In this document: positions 30,325-40,187 of the stretch, one piece after another
Position numbering within the stretch: position 1 is the stretch's first letter
Layout: each line of letters starts with the position of its first letter
Notes under the pieces: generated by a model
Seen by the model: the letters and a program-made list of their open reading frames with translations, nothing else
The model's database searches: none
Told to the model about the DNA's origin: nothing
Assembly: GCA_027295145.1 (NCBI GenBank)
Contig: JAPULJ010000735.1
Span: 1-44,671 of the forward strand
Source of the DNA: Alphaproteobacteria bacterium
Lineage (GTDB): Bacteria; Pseudomonadota; Alphaproteobacteria; JAPULJ01
DNA: 44,671 nucleotides
Reading direction: 5' to 3'
Program-made: the position numbers and the translations under genes

Positions 30325-31745
30325 TGCAGCCCTCCCGCTGGCACATGCTCGACAGATGGGCCGCGCGCGCCTGGCAATGCTTCGACCAGCGCGCGAAAAC
30401 GCTCGCCCCGGGCGGCGAAGTTGGGAAATTGATCGAAAGACGCGCAAGCCGGCGACAGCAGCACCGTTGCCTTCGGCTCATCGGTCTCGTTGCCGGCGGC
30501 CAAATGGGCAGCGGCTACTGCGGCGTCTAGGTCGCCCGATTGGGTGCAGTCGACCGAGCCCAGAAGCGTTCTGGCAAAGGCGTCGCCAGCTTCGCCGATC
30601 AGATAGGCGTGCGAGATGCGCGTAAAATAGGGCTTCAGGGGCTCGATGCCCCCTTCCTTGGCCTGCCCGCCGGCGATCCAATGGATGCGCTTGTAGCAGC
30701 CGAGCGCCTTCGAGGCCGCATCGGCGTTGGTCGCCTTGCTGTCGTTGATGTAGGCGGTGCCGTCGATCACCGCGACGATCTCCTGGCGGTGGGGCAATCC
30801 GCGGAAACCGGCAAGACTGGCAGCTGCGCTTGCCCTGCTGGCGCCACCGGCAATGACGGCCGTGTAGGCGGCGGCGGCGTTCTACCAGTTGTGGGCGCCG
30901 GGCAGGGTAGAGATATTGCGGAGATCGCCGGCGATATTGTTGCCGCCATCGGTATCGTCGTAAAGAATCCCATCAACTACGTAGACGCCGCCGCGCACCG
31001 GCCCGGCGCTCGATATCGGGATGAGGCGTTGGGCGCCCTCGCCGGACAACTCGTAGTAGATCTGCTGGCTGTGTTCATCGTCGATGCCGACGATCGCGGT
31101 GCAGCTTGAATTCTGGCCTGCGAAGATGCGGCGCTTGGCGGCGATGTAGCCTTCGAGCCCGCCGTGGCGGTCGAGATGGTCGGGCGAGACATTGAGCAAC
31201 ACTGCGACGTCGAAGGTAACTTCCTTGGTGCGTTCCAGTTGGTAGGAGGACATCTCCAATACGTAGGTTCCGTCACTACCGAGGGGTTCGAACCCGAGGA
31301 CGGGGGGCCCCAGGTTGCCGCCGACCTCGATCGTCTTCCCGGCAGCCTGCAGGATATGTCCGATCAGCGCCGTCGTTGTCGATTTACCGTTCGTTCCAGT
31401 GATGCCGATGGTGCGCGCGCGCCGCTGGGCCCGGCCCAGTAATTCGATATCTGAGACGATCTCGCTGCCGGCTTCCATGGCCGCTTTTGCAATCGGATGA
31501 GGGGCGGGGAAACGGTGGGGGATACCGGGGCTGAGGACCAGCGTGCGAACCTCTCCCCAATCGCAGGCGTGCAAGTCGGTCAGCTGTACACCGTCCCGCT
31601 CGGCCACCTCGCGCCGAGCTTCGTCATCATCCCAGGCCAGTAGCACGGCGCCGCTTCCGGCCAGCGCCTTGGCGGCGGCCAGCCCGGAAACCCCCAGGCC
31701 GAGGACGGCGATCGGCGTGCCGTCGATGTTGGGGATCCGGATCAC
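30321..31745 (-). pseudogene. murD: MurD ligase gene with an in-frame TAG
   Basis: MurD adds D-Glu to UDP-MurNAc-L-Ala. One frame of 474 codons runs from GTG 31745, two bases after the mraY stop, to TGA 30321, but codon 288 is TAG (30882-30884). The stop falls in the conserved PGAHNWQNAAAA motif: the sequence reads AHNW-stop-NAAAAY, so CAG to TAG is the simplest change. Before it the N-domain (VLGLGVSGLA) and P-loop GITGTNGKST (114-123) are normal; after it the C-domain (YINDSKATNADAASKAL, LLSPACASFDQF) is intact, without frameshift. murD is essential and single-copy in known relatives, and this one is translationally coupled to ftsW. Either the base is wrong, the codon is suppressed, or another murD exists. 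Confidence 0.85.
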
Positions 31746-31747
31746 GC

Positions 31748-32833
31748 CTACCTCAGCTTCAGCGTCGAAAGGCCAACCAACGCCAGGATCGATGCGATGA
31801 TCCAAAAGCGGATCACAATCTTCGACTCGGCCCAGCCTTTTTCTTCGTAATGATGGTGTAGCGGCGCCATTCGGAAGACCCGCTTGCCGGTGAGTTTGAA
31901 GGAAATGACCTGGACGATCACCGAAACCGCCTCGAGGACGAAGAGACCGCCGACGATGGCCAGGACCAGCTCGTGCTTGGTGACCACCGAAATGGCTCCC
32001 AGCGATCCGCCAACGGCCAGCGAGCCCGTGTCGCCCATGAAGATCATCGCCGGTGGCGCGTTGAACCATAGAAATCCGAGGCTGGCGCCGACCAGAGCGC
32101 CGCAGAATACGGCCAACTCACCCGATCCCACGACGTGGTGGACTTGCAGATAGTCAGCAAATTTCACATTGCCGACGAGGTAGGCGACGAGCCCGAAGAC
32201 GCCAGCGGCGATCATCACCGGAACGATTGCCAACCCGTCGAGTCCATCGGTCAGGTTGACCGCGTTGGAGGCGCCGACGATGACCACCACGGCGAAGGGT
32301 ATGAAGAACCAACCGAGATTGACCAGCGTGTTGATGAAGGGAATGGCAAGACTGGTGGTAGACGGATTTCCGTCGGGCATAGCCACCCAGAAAATCACCG
32401 CCAGGCTTATACCGAGTTGCCCGGCCAGTTTAAGCTTGCCCGAAAGCCCGCCGGTGCTCCGCCGGGTCAGCTTTATGTAGTCGTCGATCGCGCCGATCAG
32501 ACCGAAGCCGACGGTTACGATCAACACCGCCCAAACCAGCTTGTTGTCGAGCCGCACCCACAGCAGCGTGCTGAACACAAGCGCCATGAGGATCAGCGCA
32601 CCGCCCATGGTCGGGGTGCCGGCCTTTTCGATGATGTGCGATTTGGGGCCGTCGTCGCGGATCGGCTGACCTTCGCCCTGGCTCGCCTTGAGCCATCTGA
32701 TCAGCGGCGGACCGAGGATGAAGCTGAGCAGCAGGGCGGTGACCACGGCGCCGCCGGTCCGGAATGTGATGAAGACGAACAGCCGAAGGGTGCCGAAATC
32801 ATCGGCGAGCGGCGTCAGTATCTCGTAGAGCAT
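31748..32833 (-). CDS. mraY: Phospho-MurNAc-pentapeptide translocase
   Basis: MraY makes lipid I by moving phospho-MurNAc-pentapeptide to undecaprenyl phosphate. The 361-residue inner-membrane protein has ten predicted segments and the family motifs: [11 protein letters not shown], the Asp pair in [23 protein letters not shown] and [11 protein letters not shown], plus HHHYEEKGW near the C-terminus. It ends in TAG. The gap from murF is 11 bases. Confidence 0.98.
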   Translation of the reverse strand: MLYEILTPLADDFGTLRLFVFITFRTGGAVVTALLLSFILGPPLIRWLKASQGEGQPIRDDGPKSHIIEKAGTPTMGGALILMALVFSTLLWVRLDNKLVWAVLIVTVGFGLIGAIDDYIKLTRRSTGGLSGKLKLAGQLGISLAVIFWVAMPDGNPSTTSLAIPFINTLVNLGWFFIPFAVVVIVGASNAVNLTDGLDGLAIVPVMIAAGVFGLVAYLVGNVKFADYLQVHHVVGSGELAVFCGALVGASLGFLWFNAPPAMIFMGDTGSLAVGGSLGAISVVTKHELVLAIVGGLFVLEAVSVIVQVISFKLTGKRVFRMAPLHHHYEEKGWAESKIVIRFWIIASILALVGLSTLKLR

Positions 32834-32844
32834 ACTTTGTCCCT

Positions 32845-34260
32845 TTATCCGTTGACCGCTACCGGTTGCGGCGCGCCGAGACCTCTGAGCGCATCGACCA
32901 CAATGGCCATGCGGCTGCCGAGCGAGCCCTTGACCGTGACCACGTCGCCCGGATGCACCATTCCTGTGAGAAGCGTCGCCAGCGCTGACGAGTCGGCTGC
33001 GTGCGCCCCGCGCGAGGCCTCCGGCAGCGCCTCGGCGAGGTGGGCCATTTCGGGCCCCGCGGTGAAGACCAGATCGACGCTGCAGGCGGCTAGCGCTTCG
33101 GCCAGCCCGGCGTGGAGCGCCGGCGAGCGGGGTCCCAGTTCGAGCATGTCGCCAAGGGCGACGATGCGCCGCCCGCCCGGACCCGGTTTAAACTGGGACA
33201 GCGTTTCGAACGCTGCCCGCATCGAGGCCGGGCTGGCATTGTAGCTGTCGTCGATGACCTCGATCGGGCCGCCGGCAAGTTGGACGCGGATCAGCTCGCC
33301 CCGGCCCTTGGCCTGGGGGATTTCGGCCAAGTCCTCGGCGGCCTGCCGCAGATCGGCGCCGAGAGCGGCAGCGGTGGCCAATACACCGAGGCTGTTGAAG
33401 ATCCAATGGCGTCCTGGCTGGCCGATCCGATAGGAGATCTGCTGGCCGTCGATCTCCGCTTTCACGTCGCTGCCGGCCGAATCGGGGTCGGCGTCGAGCA
33501 GCCGGGCGGTGGCTTCGGGATGGGCGCCGAAGCCGATGACCCGGTCGAGATTGCGCCCATACGCGGCGACAGCGAGGGTCGGGAAATAGGCGTTGTCGCG
33601 GTTGAGCACGGCGACACCGCCATCCATTCCATCGAATATCTCGGCCTTGGCGTCGGCAACCTCGCCGAGCGAATCGAAGAACTCGGTATGGGCCGGCGCG
33701 ATTGTCGTGATGAGGGCGACGTGAGGGCGGACCAGATGGGAAAGGGGCGTAATCTCGCCGGGGCTGTTCATGCCCAGCTCGAAGACGCCGTAGGCGACCC
33801 TCGGGCGCATCCGGGCAAGGCTCAAGGGGACGCCCCAATGGTTGTTGAGGTTGCCGGTGGTGGCGGCGGTCTCGCCCTGCTTCTGGAGGACGAAACGCAG
33901 CGCTTCCTTGGTGCCGGTCTTGCCGACACTGCCGGTGATGCCAGCAATGCGGGCCTTGGTGCGAGTACGCGCCGCCCGTCCCAGAGCGTTGAGCCCAGCG
34001 AAAGTATCCTCGACCACGAGGGCTGGCTTGCCGGTGACCGTCGCAGCTTGGCTGACTACGCAAGCGGCGGCTTGGTTCTCGAATGCCGCATCGACATAGT
34101 CGTGGCCATCGAGATGGTCACCCTTGATGGCGATGTAGAGATCGTTTTGTTCGAGCGTGCGCGTGTCGATCGAAACGCCATCCGCTGTCCACGGCTCGTT
34201 CGAGCGGCCGCCGGTTGCTTTATCGGCCTCGGCCGAAGTCCACAGCGGGCGATCAGCCAT
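32845..34260 (-). CDS. murF: UDP-MurNAc-tripeptide--D-Ala-D-Ala ligase
   Basis: MurF adds D-Ala-D-Ala to complete the pentapeptide. The 471-residue protein has the N-domain SIDTRTL...[16 protein letters not shown]-loop [11 protein letters not shown] (110-120), [11 protein letters not shown], the NRDNAYF loop and [16 protein letters not shown], then a C-terminal Rossmann domain. Its ATG overlaps the murE stop by eight bases. Confidence 0.96.
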   Translation of the reverse strand: MADRPLWTSAEADKATGGRSNEPWTADGVSIDTRTLEQNDLYIAIKGDHLDGHDYVDAAFENQAAACVVSQAATVTGKPALVVEDTFAGLNALGRAARTRTKARIAGITGSVGKTGTKEALRFVLQKQGETAATTGNLNNHWGVPLSLARMRPRVAYGVFELGMNSPGEITPLSHLVRPHVALITTIAPAHTEFFDSLGEVADAKAEIFDGMDGGVAVLNRDNAYFPTLAVAAYGRNLDRVIGFGAHPEATARLLDADPDSAGSDVKAEIDGQQISYRIGQPGRHWIFNSLGVLATAAALGADLRQAAEDLAEIPQAKGRGELIRVQLAGGPIEVIDDSYNASPASMRAAFETLSQFKPGPGGRRIVALGDMLELGPRSPALHAGLAEALAACSVDLVFTAGPEMAHLAEALPEASRGAHAADSSALATLLTGMVHPGDVVTVKGSLGSRMAIVVDALRGLGAPQPVAVNG

Positions 34261-35755
34261 CGATCCGCCCTCCGGTTTGGCGCAAGACCTCCCGAGCGAC
34301 TTCGCGGTCGTCGAACGGCAGGGTCCGCTCGCTGACGATCTGTCCCGGCTCGTGGCCCTTGCCGGCGATAATCAGCAGATCGCCTGTCGTAAGCTCTTCG
34401 ATGGCCGCTGCGATGGCTTGGGCGCGATCGCCGATTTCCTGGGCCTCGGGGCAACCTATCAGAACCGCGCGGCGGATCGCGCCGGCATCCTCGCTGCGCG
34501 GGTTGTCGTCGGTGACGATAGCGCGGTCGGCGAGACGGTGAACGACTTCGCCCATCATCGGGCGCTTGCCAGGATCGCGGTCGCCGCCGCAACCGAAGAC
34601 CACGCAGAGCTTACCGTCGGCGTGCGGCCGTACCGCTTCAAGCACGGTCTGTAGGGCGTCGGGGGTGTGCGCGTAATCGACGTAGATCGCAGCGCCGGCG
34701 TGGCTGACGCCGACCGGTTCCATGCGTCCGGGAGCGCCTTTGAGGGCTTCGAGCGCTGGCGCGACGTCGCCGGCATCATCGCCGCAGGCGGTTACCAGGC
34801 CGAACGCCGCTAGCGCGTTCATCGCCTGGAATCCGCCGATCAGGTCGAGCGCGGTTTGGTATTTTTTGCCGAAGGCGGTGAATGTGATCTCGATTCCGTG
34901 CGCATGGGGGCGCAATCGGTCGAGCCTGATTTCGCGGGCGTTCGAGCCGTAGTCGATGATGCTGTGTCCGCCCCTCTGTGACGCCTCGCGGAAAGCATCG
35001 AAGGCTTCGCTGTCGGCGTTGAGAACCGCTGTTCCGCCCGGCGCCATTAGCTCCGAGAACAGGCGTAGCTTGGACTTCAGATAGGCCTGCATCGTCCCGT
35101 GGTAGTCGAGATGGTCGCGCGACATGTTGGTGAAGGCGGCAGCCTTCATCTCGACCCCATCGAGCCGATACTGTTCGAGCCCATGGCTCGAGGCTTCGAG
35201 CGCCAAATGCTCGACCCCATGCTTTGCCAACCCTGCGAGATCGGCGTGCAGCGCGACCGGGTCGGGCGTCGTCAACACGGCCGGCTTTTCGTATCCCGGA
35301 GCGCTGATGCCGAGTGTGCCGAGGCTCGCCGCCTTGTAACCCAGCCGGGTCCAGATCTGGCGGGCGAAGGTGGCGACGGAAGTTTTGCCGTTGGTGCCGG
35401 TGATACCGGCGATGGTTTTGGGCTGGTGACTATGGAAGCGCGCCGCCATCAATGCCAGACGGCGGCGAGGATTTTCATCTTCCAGGGTGGCGATGCCCGG
35501 GCCGGGCCCACTATCGCCGGCACCGGCCTCGCCGATACCCGGCGGGCCGAGGACGGCGATGGCGCCCCGTTCTATGGCTTGGCCGACGAAGTCGCGGCCA
35601 TCAGCCCGCTCGCCGGGCAACGCAGCAAATAGATAGCCCGGCCCGACTGCGCGCGAGTCCGCAGTCAGGCCGAGGATATCGAGGTCGGCTACGGCAGGGG
35701 TCAAACCCGCCGGGCCGCTATCTGCGTTCCCGTCCATTAACTCGATAAGACGCAA
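34253..35755 (-). CDS. murE: UDP-MurNAc-dipeptide--meso-DAP ligase
   Basis: MurE adds the third amino acid of the stem peptide. The 500-residue protein has TADSRAVGPGYLFAALPG, P-loop GITGTNGKTS (117-126), the YGSNAREIRL region and the DNPRSED motif, whose DNPR marks meso-diaminopimelate specificity. The TTG at 35755 gives the family's usual opening (MRLIELMDG), with GGGAG upstream; it overlaps ftsI by 38 bases. An ATG at 35737 is a weaker choice because it cuts into that opening. Confidence 0.95.
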   Translation of the reverse strand: MRLIELMDGNADSGPAGLTPAVADLDILGLTADSRAVGPGYLFAALPGERADGRDFVGQAIERGAIAVLGPPGIGEAGAGDSGPGPGIATLEDENPRRRLALMAARFHSHQPKTIAGITGTNGKTSVATFARQIWTRLGYKAASLGTLGISAPGYEKPAVLTTPDPVALHADLAGLAKHGVEHLALEASSHGLEQYRLDGVEMKAAAFTNMSRDHLDYHGTMQAYLKSKLRLFSELMAPGGTAVLNADSEAFDAFREASQRGGHSIIDYGSNAREIRLDRLRPHAHGIEITFTAFGKKYQTALDLIGGFQAMNALAAFGLVTACGDDAGDVAPALEALKGAPGRMEPVGVSHAGAAIYVDYAHTPDALQTVLEAVRPHADGKLCVVFGCGGDRDPGKRPMMGEVVHRLADRAIVTDDNPRSEDAGAIRRAVLIGCPEAQEIGDRAQAIAAAIEELTTGDLLIIAGKGHEPGQIVSERTLPFDDREVAREVLRQTGGRIDG

Positions 35756-37478
35756 TCCTGCGTACTCCCGGCTTCATCCGCATCGGTGCCCACAGCCGGT
35801 CGTGCATATTTTCCTCGATCGGCTGAAGCTTAAGAATTGGCGCAATACGCGCGACAATCTTGGCGAAAGTAGGGGCCGCAACGAGCCCTCCTGTTGCTTT
35901 GAACCGCGTGTCCTTGTTGCCCTTGGGCTCGTCGAGCATGACAAGCAGGACGTAGCGCGGTCGGTGCATCGGGAAAGCGCCGATGAAGGACGACAACAGG
36001 CCTCGGGGTTTGCCCGGCGCACCGGTCGATTTATCGGCCGAGCCGGTCTTGCCGCCGACGAGATAACCTGGCGCCGCAGCCCGCCGCCCAGTTCCGCGCA
36101 GGACGACCTGTCGCATCAGATAACGGATACGCCGGGAAGTTTCTTCGGAGACGACCTGGCGTCCGCGCGGCTGCTCGCCATCCACCCGCTTAACCAGGGT
36201 CGGGGCGATCAGCCGGCCGCCATTGACGGTCGCGGCGACGGCGGCGCTGAACTGGACCGGGGTTACCGCGACACCGTGGCCAAAGGAAATGGTCATGGTA
36301 TTAATCGGCCGCCAGTTTTTGGGCCACAGCGGAACGCCGATCTCGGGCACTTCGATCCGGGCGGGGTGCAGGAGACCGAGCGTATCGAGAAACTTGCGTT
36401 GGCGCGCTCCACCAAATGCCAGCGCCATCTTGGCCGAACCGATGTTGGAGGATTTCACGAAGATTTCGTCGACCGAGAGCCAGCGGCCGGCCGGCGAATA
36501 GTCGCGAATGCGAAATCGCGCGACCCGGATCGGCTGTCGCGCATCGAACCGGTCGGTCAAACGCGCGGTGCCGCTTTCGAGTGCCAGTGCGGTGTTCAGG
36601 ATTTTAAATGTCGAGCCCATCTCGTAGACGCCGAGCGTCGCCTGGTTGAAGCGATTTCCGGCCGGCGCAGCGGTGGCATCGTTGGGATCGAAGTCGGGCA
36701 GGGAGACTATCGCCAGTACCTCTCCGTTGCTGGTGTTAAGCAGCAACGCGGTTCCGGCCTTGGCCCGGTAGCGCTTGATCGCCGCCGCCATTTCGCCGCG
36801 CAGGACATACTGGAGGCGGATGTCGAGGGAGAGCCGTATTGGCTTGCGGCTCTTACGGAGGCGCTCGTCGAAAAATTTTTCGATCCCGGCGAGACCGGAA
36901 TTGTCGCGGTCCGTGAAGCCTAGAACATGGCTAGCGAGGCGGCCTAGCGGATAGACGCGGCGTTTGTCCGCACGCACGTATAGACCTGGAATTCCAAGGG
37001 AATTGACCGACTGGTATTGGTCTGGTGTGAGGTGCCGGCGCAACCAGATGAAGCGGCGATTGCTCTTGAGTTTGCGGAGGAGCTTCGCATGTTTCAGGTT
37101 CGGCAGGATGCGCACCAAATGCGTTGCAGCGGCCATCGCGTTGGGTACCTGTCTGGCGTCCGCATAGAGCGAGTAGGTTCGCAAGGTGGTTGCCAGGATG
37201 ATCCCGTTCCGATCGAGGATCACCGCGCGCTGATCATGGGTATTCGTGCTAGCACGGTGCGCAACTTGCGGCGCGTTGCCGACGCTGAGCAGGGCTACAT
37301 CTATCAGGCGCACGCCGAGCCCGGCGAAGGCGATGGCGAATACGAGGCTGGCCAGTACGACGCGGCCCCGGCCCGTCTCCAGCCGCCGGGCGGCGGCACC
37401 CTCGCGGCGCGGCCGGCGGGTCGGGCGCAGCGCCTCGCCGATGGTATGCCTACGCAGCCGTGCATCTGTCATGGTCAT
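35718..37478 (-). CDS. ftsI: Septal transpeptidase FtsI (PBP3)
   Basis: FtsI cross-links septal peptidoglycan. The 586-residue class B penicillin-binding protein has a basic cytoplasmic tail, one membrane segment (about 39-60), a pedestal domain (AVILDRNGIILATTL) and the transpeptidase domain with Ser289-x-x-Lys292 (GSTFK), SSN 343-345 and KTG 477-479. Its ATG overlaps the ftsL stop (ATGA). It ends in TAG. Confidence 0.97.
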   Translation of the reverse strand: MTMTDARLRRHTIGEALRPTRRPRREGAAARRLETGRGRVVLASLVFAIAFAGLGVRLIDVALLSVGNAPQVAHRASTNTHDQRAVILDRNGIILATTLRTYSLYADARQVPNAMAAATHLVRILPNLKHAKLLRKLKSNRRFIWLRRHLTPDQYQSVNSLGIPGLYVRADKRRVYPLGRLASHVLGFTDRDNSGLAGIEKFFDERLRKSRKPIRLSLDIRLQYVLRGEMAAAIKRYRAKAGTALLLNTSNGEVLAIVSLPDFDPNDATAAPAGNRFNQATLGVYEMGSTFKILNTALALESGTARLTDRFDARQPIRVARFRIRDYSPAGRWLSVDEIFVKSSNIGSAKMALAFGGARQRKFLDTLGLLHPARIEVPEIGVPLWPKNWRPINTMTISFGHGVAVTPVQFSAAVAATVNGGRLIAPTLVKRVDGEQPRGRQVVSEETSRRIRYLMRQVVLRGTGRRAAAPGYLVGGKTGSADKSTGAPGKPRGLLSSFIGAFPMHRPRYVLLVMLDEPKGNKDTRFKATGGLVAAPTFAKIVARIAPILKLQPIEENMHDRLWAPMRMKPGVRRIASYRVNGRERR

Positions 37479-37801
37479 TGCGAAGCCTCCGCGTTGGCGG
37501 GTTGTTCGATACGTCCGGCAGGACCGAACCGATGCGGCAGTTCGGAGAAGACGCGGACGTTGCTGGGTGTCACTTGCCGCAGGCGCAGATATCGTTTGGC
37601 CAAACGTGCAAGGCGTTCGGGCCGGTTAAGGTAGGTCCACTCCGCCTCGAGCACTTCAATGGCGCGGCGGTCGCCAGCGGCTGTCCTGTCGATAGCGGCG
37701 AGACGGCGCTCGAGGATCTGCACTTCCTGTTTGAAGTGAAAGAGGCCGGTGACGAGGCCGGCGATGAGCAACAGCCAAATTGCGCCTACAGCCCGCGTCA
37801 T
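37475..37801 (-). CDS. ftsL: Cell division protein FtsL-like
   Basis: A 108-residue bitopic protein between rsmH and ftsI, with a membrane segment at 5-21 ([17 protein letters not shown]) followed by a coiled coil ([15 protein letters not shown]...AIEVLEAEW) and the motif [18 protein letters not shown], common in alphaproteobacterial FtsL. FtsL bridges FtsQ/FtsB to FtsW/FtsI. Sequence identity in this family is low, so position, size and topology carry the call. Both ends overlap neighbours by four bases. Confidence 0.88.
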   Translation of the reverse strand: MTRAVGAIWLLLIAGLVTGLFHFKQEVQILERRLAAIDRTAAGDRRAIEVLEAEWTYLNRPERLARLAKRYLRLRQVTPSNVRVFSELPHRFGPAGRIEQPANAEASQ

Positions 37802-38772
37802 GCCATCGCTCCATCATGCGCCGCATGCCGTGGCCAGGCCGGGGCGGGGGTCCGTTCCGCCGCCCGCAGACGGGCCGAGCGGGCACGGGGATTGCGCGCG
37901 ATTTCGGCTGGTTGGGCCCGGAGCGGCCGCGCGGTGAGAGCCCGGAAGCTGGGGCTCAGCGGGGGCCTGTCCGCGGGGAGGTGGCGCGAGGCCCTGGGCG
38001 CGCGGCCGCTCCGGTGTCTGATGAAGTGCTTGACCTTGCGGTCTTCGAGGGAATGGAAGGAAACCACCGCCAAGCGGCCACCCGGCGCGAGGATCGCCTC
38101 GGCGCTTTCGAGGCCTCGGTCGAGCTCGCCGAGCTCGTCGTTGACTTCGATCCGCAACGCTTGAAATGTCCTGGTCGCGGGATCGATGCCGTCGGCTGAC
38201 TTAGGCACGACACCGCGGACGATCCGGGCAAGGTCGTTGGTACGCGTTATCGGCGCCAGCTGGCGCGCTTCGACGATGGCCCGGGCGACGGCGCGGGCGT
38301 GGCGCTCTTCGCCGAAGCGGCGAATTAAAGCCGCGAGATCGCCCTCGGTCATGGTGTTGACGATGTCGGCGGCGCTGGCGCCCGCACGCTCCATACGCAT
38401 ATCGAGCGGACCCTCGAAGCGAAACGAGAAGCCGCGATCGGCGTCGTCGATCTGCGGCGAGGATACGCCGAGGTCGAGGGCGACGCCGTCGACGGCGCTC
38501 ACCGCGTGGTCTTCTAGCAGCCGGTCCATGTCGCCGAAACGGCCGTGGATGAGACCGAGCCGGCCCGCATAGGTTTCGGCGAGCTTCTGCCCGCGGGCGA
38601 TGGAATCGGGGTCGCGATCGATCCCCCAGACGCGGCAATCGGCGGCGTCCAGCAGAGCCCGCGAATATCCGCCCCCCCCGAAGGTGCCGTCGACGTAGAC
38701 CGCCCCGGACCGGGGCTTCAGGAGGTCGATGACCTCACTTAGGAGAACAGGGGTGTGGTCCGGTGCGGTCAC
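37798..38772 (-). CDS. rsmH: 16S rRNA m4C1402 methyltransferase RsmH
   Basis: RsmH (MraW) methylates N4 of C1402 in 16S rRNA. The 324-residue protein starts [13 protein letters not shown], followed by the SAM motif [61 protein letters not shown] and [13 protein letters not shown]. The C-terminal ~50 residues are Pro/Arg-rich. The ATG overlaps the mraZ stop. Confidence 0.97.
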   Translation of the reverse strand: MTAPDHTPVLLSEVIDLLKPRSGAVYVDGTFGGGGYSRALLDAADCRVWGIDRDPDSIARGQKLAETYAGRLGLIHGRFGDMDRLLEDHAVSAVDGVALDLGVSSPQIDDADRGFSFRFEGPLDMRMERAGASAADIVNTMTEGDLAALIRRFGEERHARAVARAIVEARQLAPITRTNDLARIVRGVVPKSADGIDPATRTFQALRIEVNDELGELDRGLESAEAILAPGGRLAVVSFHSLEDRKVKHFIRHRSGRAPRASRHLPADRPPLSPSFRALTARPLRAQPAEIARNPRARSARLRAAERTPAPAWPRHAAHDGAMA

Positions 38773-39239
38773 GCCGACGGCCCCCTCGCTCGGGGGAGGA
38801 GCCTCAGACTGGCACCGCCGGGGCGCGCCTGGTCATCTATTTTGGCCAGTTGATCGGCACGCCGTTCGGGTTGCCAGATTTGAAATGTCGGTCCGATGCC
38901 GACAAAGAGCGCCCTGCCTGCGATGCCGGCATGGGCTAGAAAATTCTGCGGCAGCTGAACGCGGCCGTTTTCGTCGAAAGGCAGTTCCGTCGACCGGGAG
39001 AGGATGCTCTCGGCCTGCAGGCGTTGCTCATCGGTATAAAGGCCGGGGTCGTCGATCGCTTCGGCAACCTGTGCGATGCGATTGTGATCGCAGGCATCGA
39101 TGACGTCGTTTTCGAAGGACGGAGCGACGACGATGCCCTGATAAGTCTGGCCGGCGATGGCGATACGAAAACGCGCCGGCACGGAAACCCGCCCCTTGGC
39201 GTCAACCTTATTTTCGTAGCTGCCGATAAACGTCGCCAT
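38769..39239 (-). CDS. mraZ: Transcriptional regulator MraZ
   Basis: MraZ is a DNA-binding regulator of the dcw cluster that forms rings of subunits. From the ATG at 39239 the 156-residue protein has two AbrB-like halves: [22 protein letters not shown] and, around residue 85, [19 protein letters not shown], each with the D/E-x-x-G-R-x-x-x-P pattern. Upstream in-frame codons to 39353 would add 38 residues of non-family sequence. It is the first gene of the cluster; four TGGG-type repeats 114-148 bases upstream probably are its own operator. Confidence 0.95.
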   Translation of the reverse strand: MATFIGSYENKVDAKGRVSVPARFRIAIAGQTYQGIVVAPSFENDVIDACDHNRIAQVAEAIDDPGLYTDEQRLQAESILSRSTELPFDENGRVQLPQNFLAHAGIAGRALFVGIGPTFQIWQPERRADQLAKIDDQARPGGASLRLLPRARGPSA

Positions 39240-39350
39240 TATAATCCCCGAATTCCCAGGGTCCCGATGGCCCCTGGCCCCCACGAGTCCCGGAGCTTGT
39301 TTCCCCACTCCGGGTGGCGCCCGGCGGCATGAGCAGTGCCTCATACCGTT

Positions 39351-39387
39351 CATAGGCGTTCATGGGATATCATGGGATGATATGGCG
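39351..39387. promoter_or_regulatory. Probable MraZ-binding repeats
   Basis: On the plus strand TAGGC (39353), TGGGA (39363), TGGGA (39373) and TGGCG (39383) recur with exact 5-base spacers, a 10-base period. E. coli MraZ is known to bind TGGGN repeats with 5-base spacers ahead of mraZ. Here the TGGG strand is opposite to the gene. A second candidate, TGGGA reading in the gene direction, lies at about 39254-39258. Confidence 0.6.
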
Positions 39388-39417
39388 GTCAATGTTAACA
39401 AACAGTAAAAATTGACC
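39387..39417. promoter_or_regulatory. Inverted repeat and CtrA-like site upstream of mraZ
   Basis: GGTCAAT (39387-39393) and ATTGACC (39411-39417) form a 7-bp inverted repeat. Between them, on the minus strand, TTTA-N7-TTAAC is one mismatch from the CtrA consensus TTAA-N7-TTAA. The rest of the gap, 39418-39732, is AT-rich and has no gene I can support; a mraZ promoter should lie in it but I see no convincing -35/-10 pair. Confidence 0.3.
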
Positions 39418-39736
39418 TACGCAAGTAGTGGTATGTCGCCAATCTAGTAAGCGCAGATATAGCGATACGGATAATTGTGTGCGCCAACGTGGTGTTGTGC
39501 CTGTTTTCTATGCATTAGTGTTGATGAATAGTTGTTGCTAGTTTGTTCTTAACAACAAATACTTCCAAAGACTTCGCTGAACCACAAACCGAAACCCAGT
39601 AATCTCAATTTCCGGACCTTATGGATTGGCGCTGCCGATCGCACAGGCGCTACCCAAGAATTGATCCGGTGTCCGGTAATACCAGAGAAGGACAACCAAT
39701 CATTCCTATGACCGGTCGGTATAAATTCGAATAAAA

Positions 39737-40123
<387 letters not shown>

Positions 40124-40129
40124 GGGTTC

Positions 40130-40157
40130 ACTTAAGGAGTGGTGATTGATGGGTCAA
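40130..40157 (-). promoter_or_regulatory. Probable rnpB promoter
   Basis: On the minus strand TTGACC (40157-40152), a 16-base spacer and TTAAGT (40135-40130) lie just before the expected 5' end of RNase P RNA, predicting a start near 40123. The fit with the P1 end supports it. Confidence 0.5.
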
Positions 40158-40187
40158 CCGGCGTATCGGCCCCCGGTGGTGGTCGGA

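Noticed and set aside
28067-30481. A single 804-codon frame, as if MurG were fused to a long N-terminal domain
   Set aside because: The upstream part is an out-of-frame reading of ftsW, very Arg/Pro-rich; the real murG start is fixed by the ATGA overlap at 29200.
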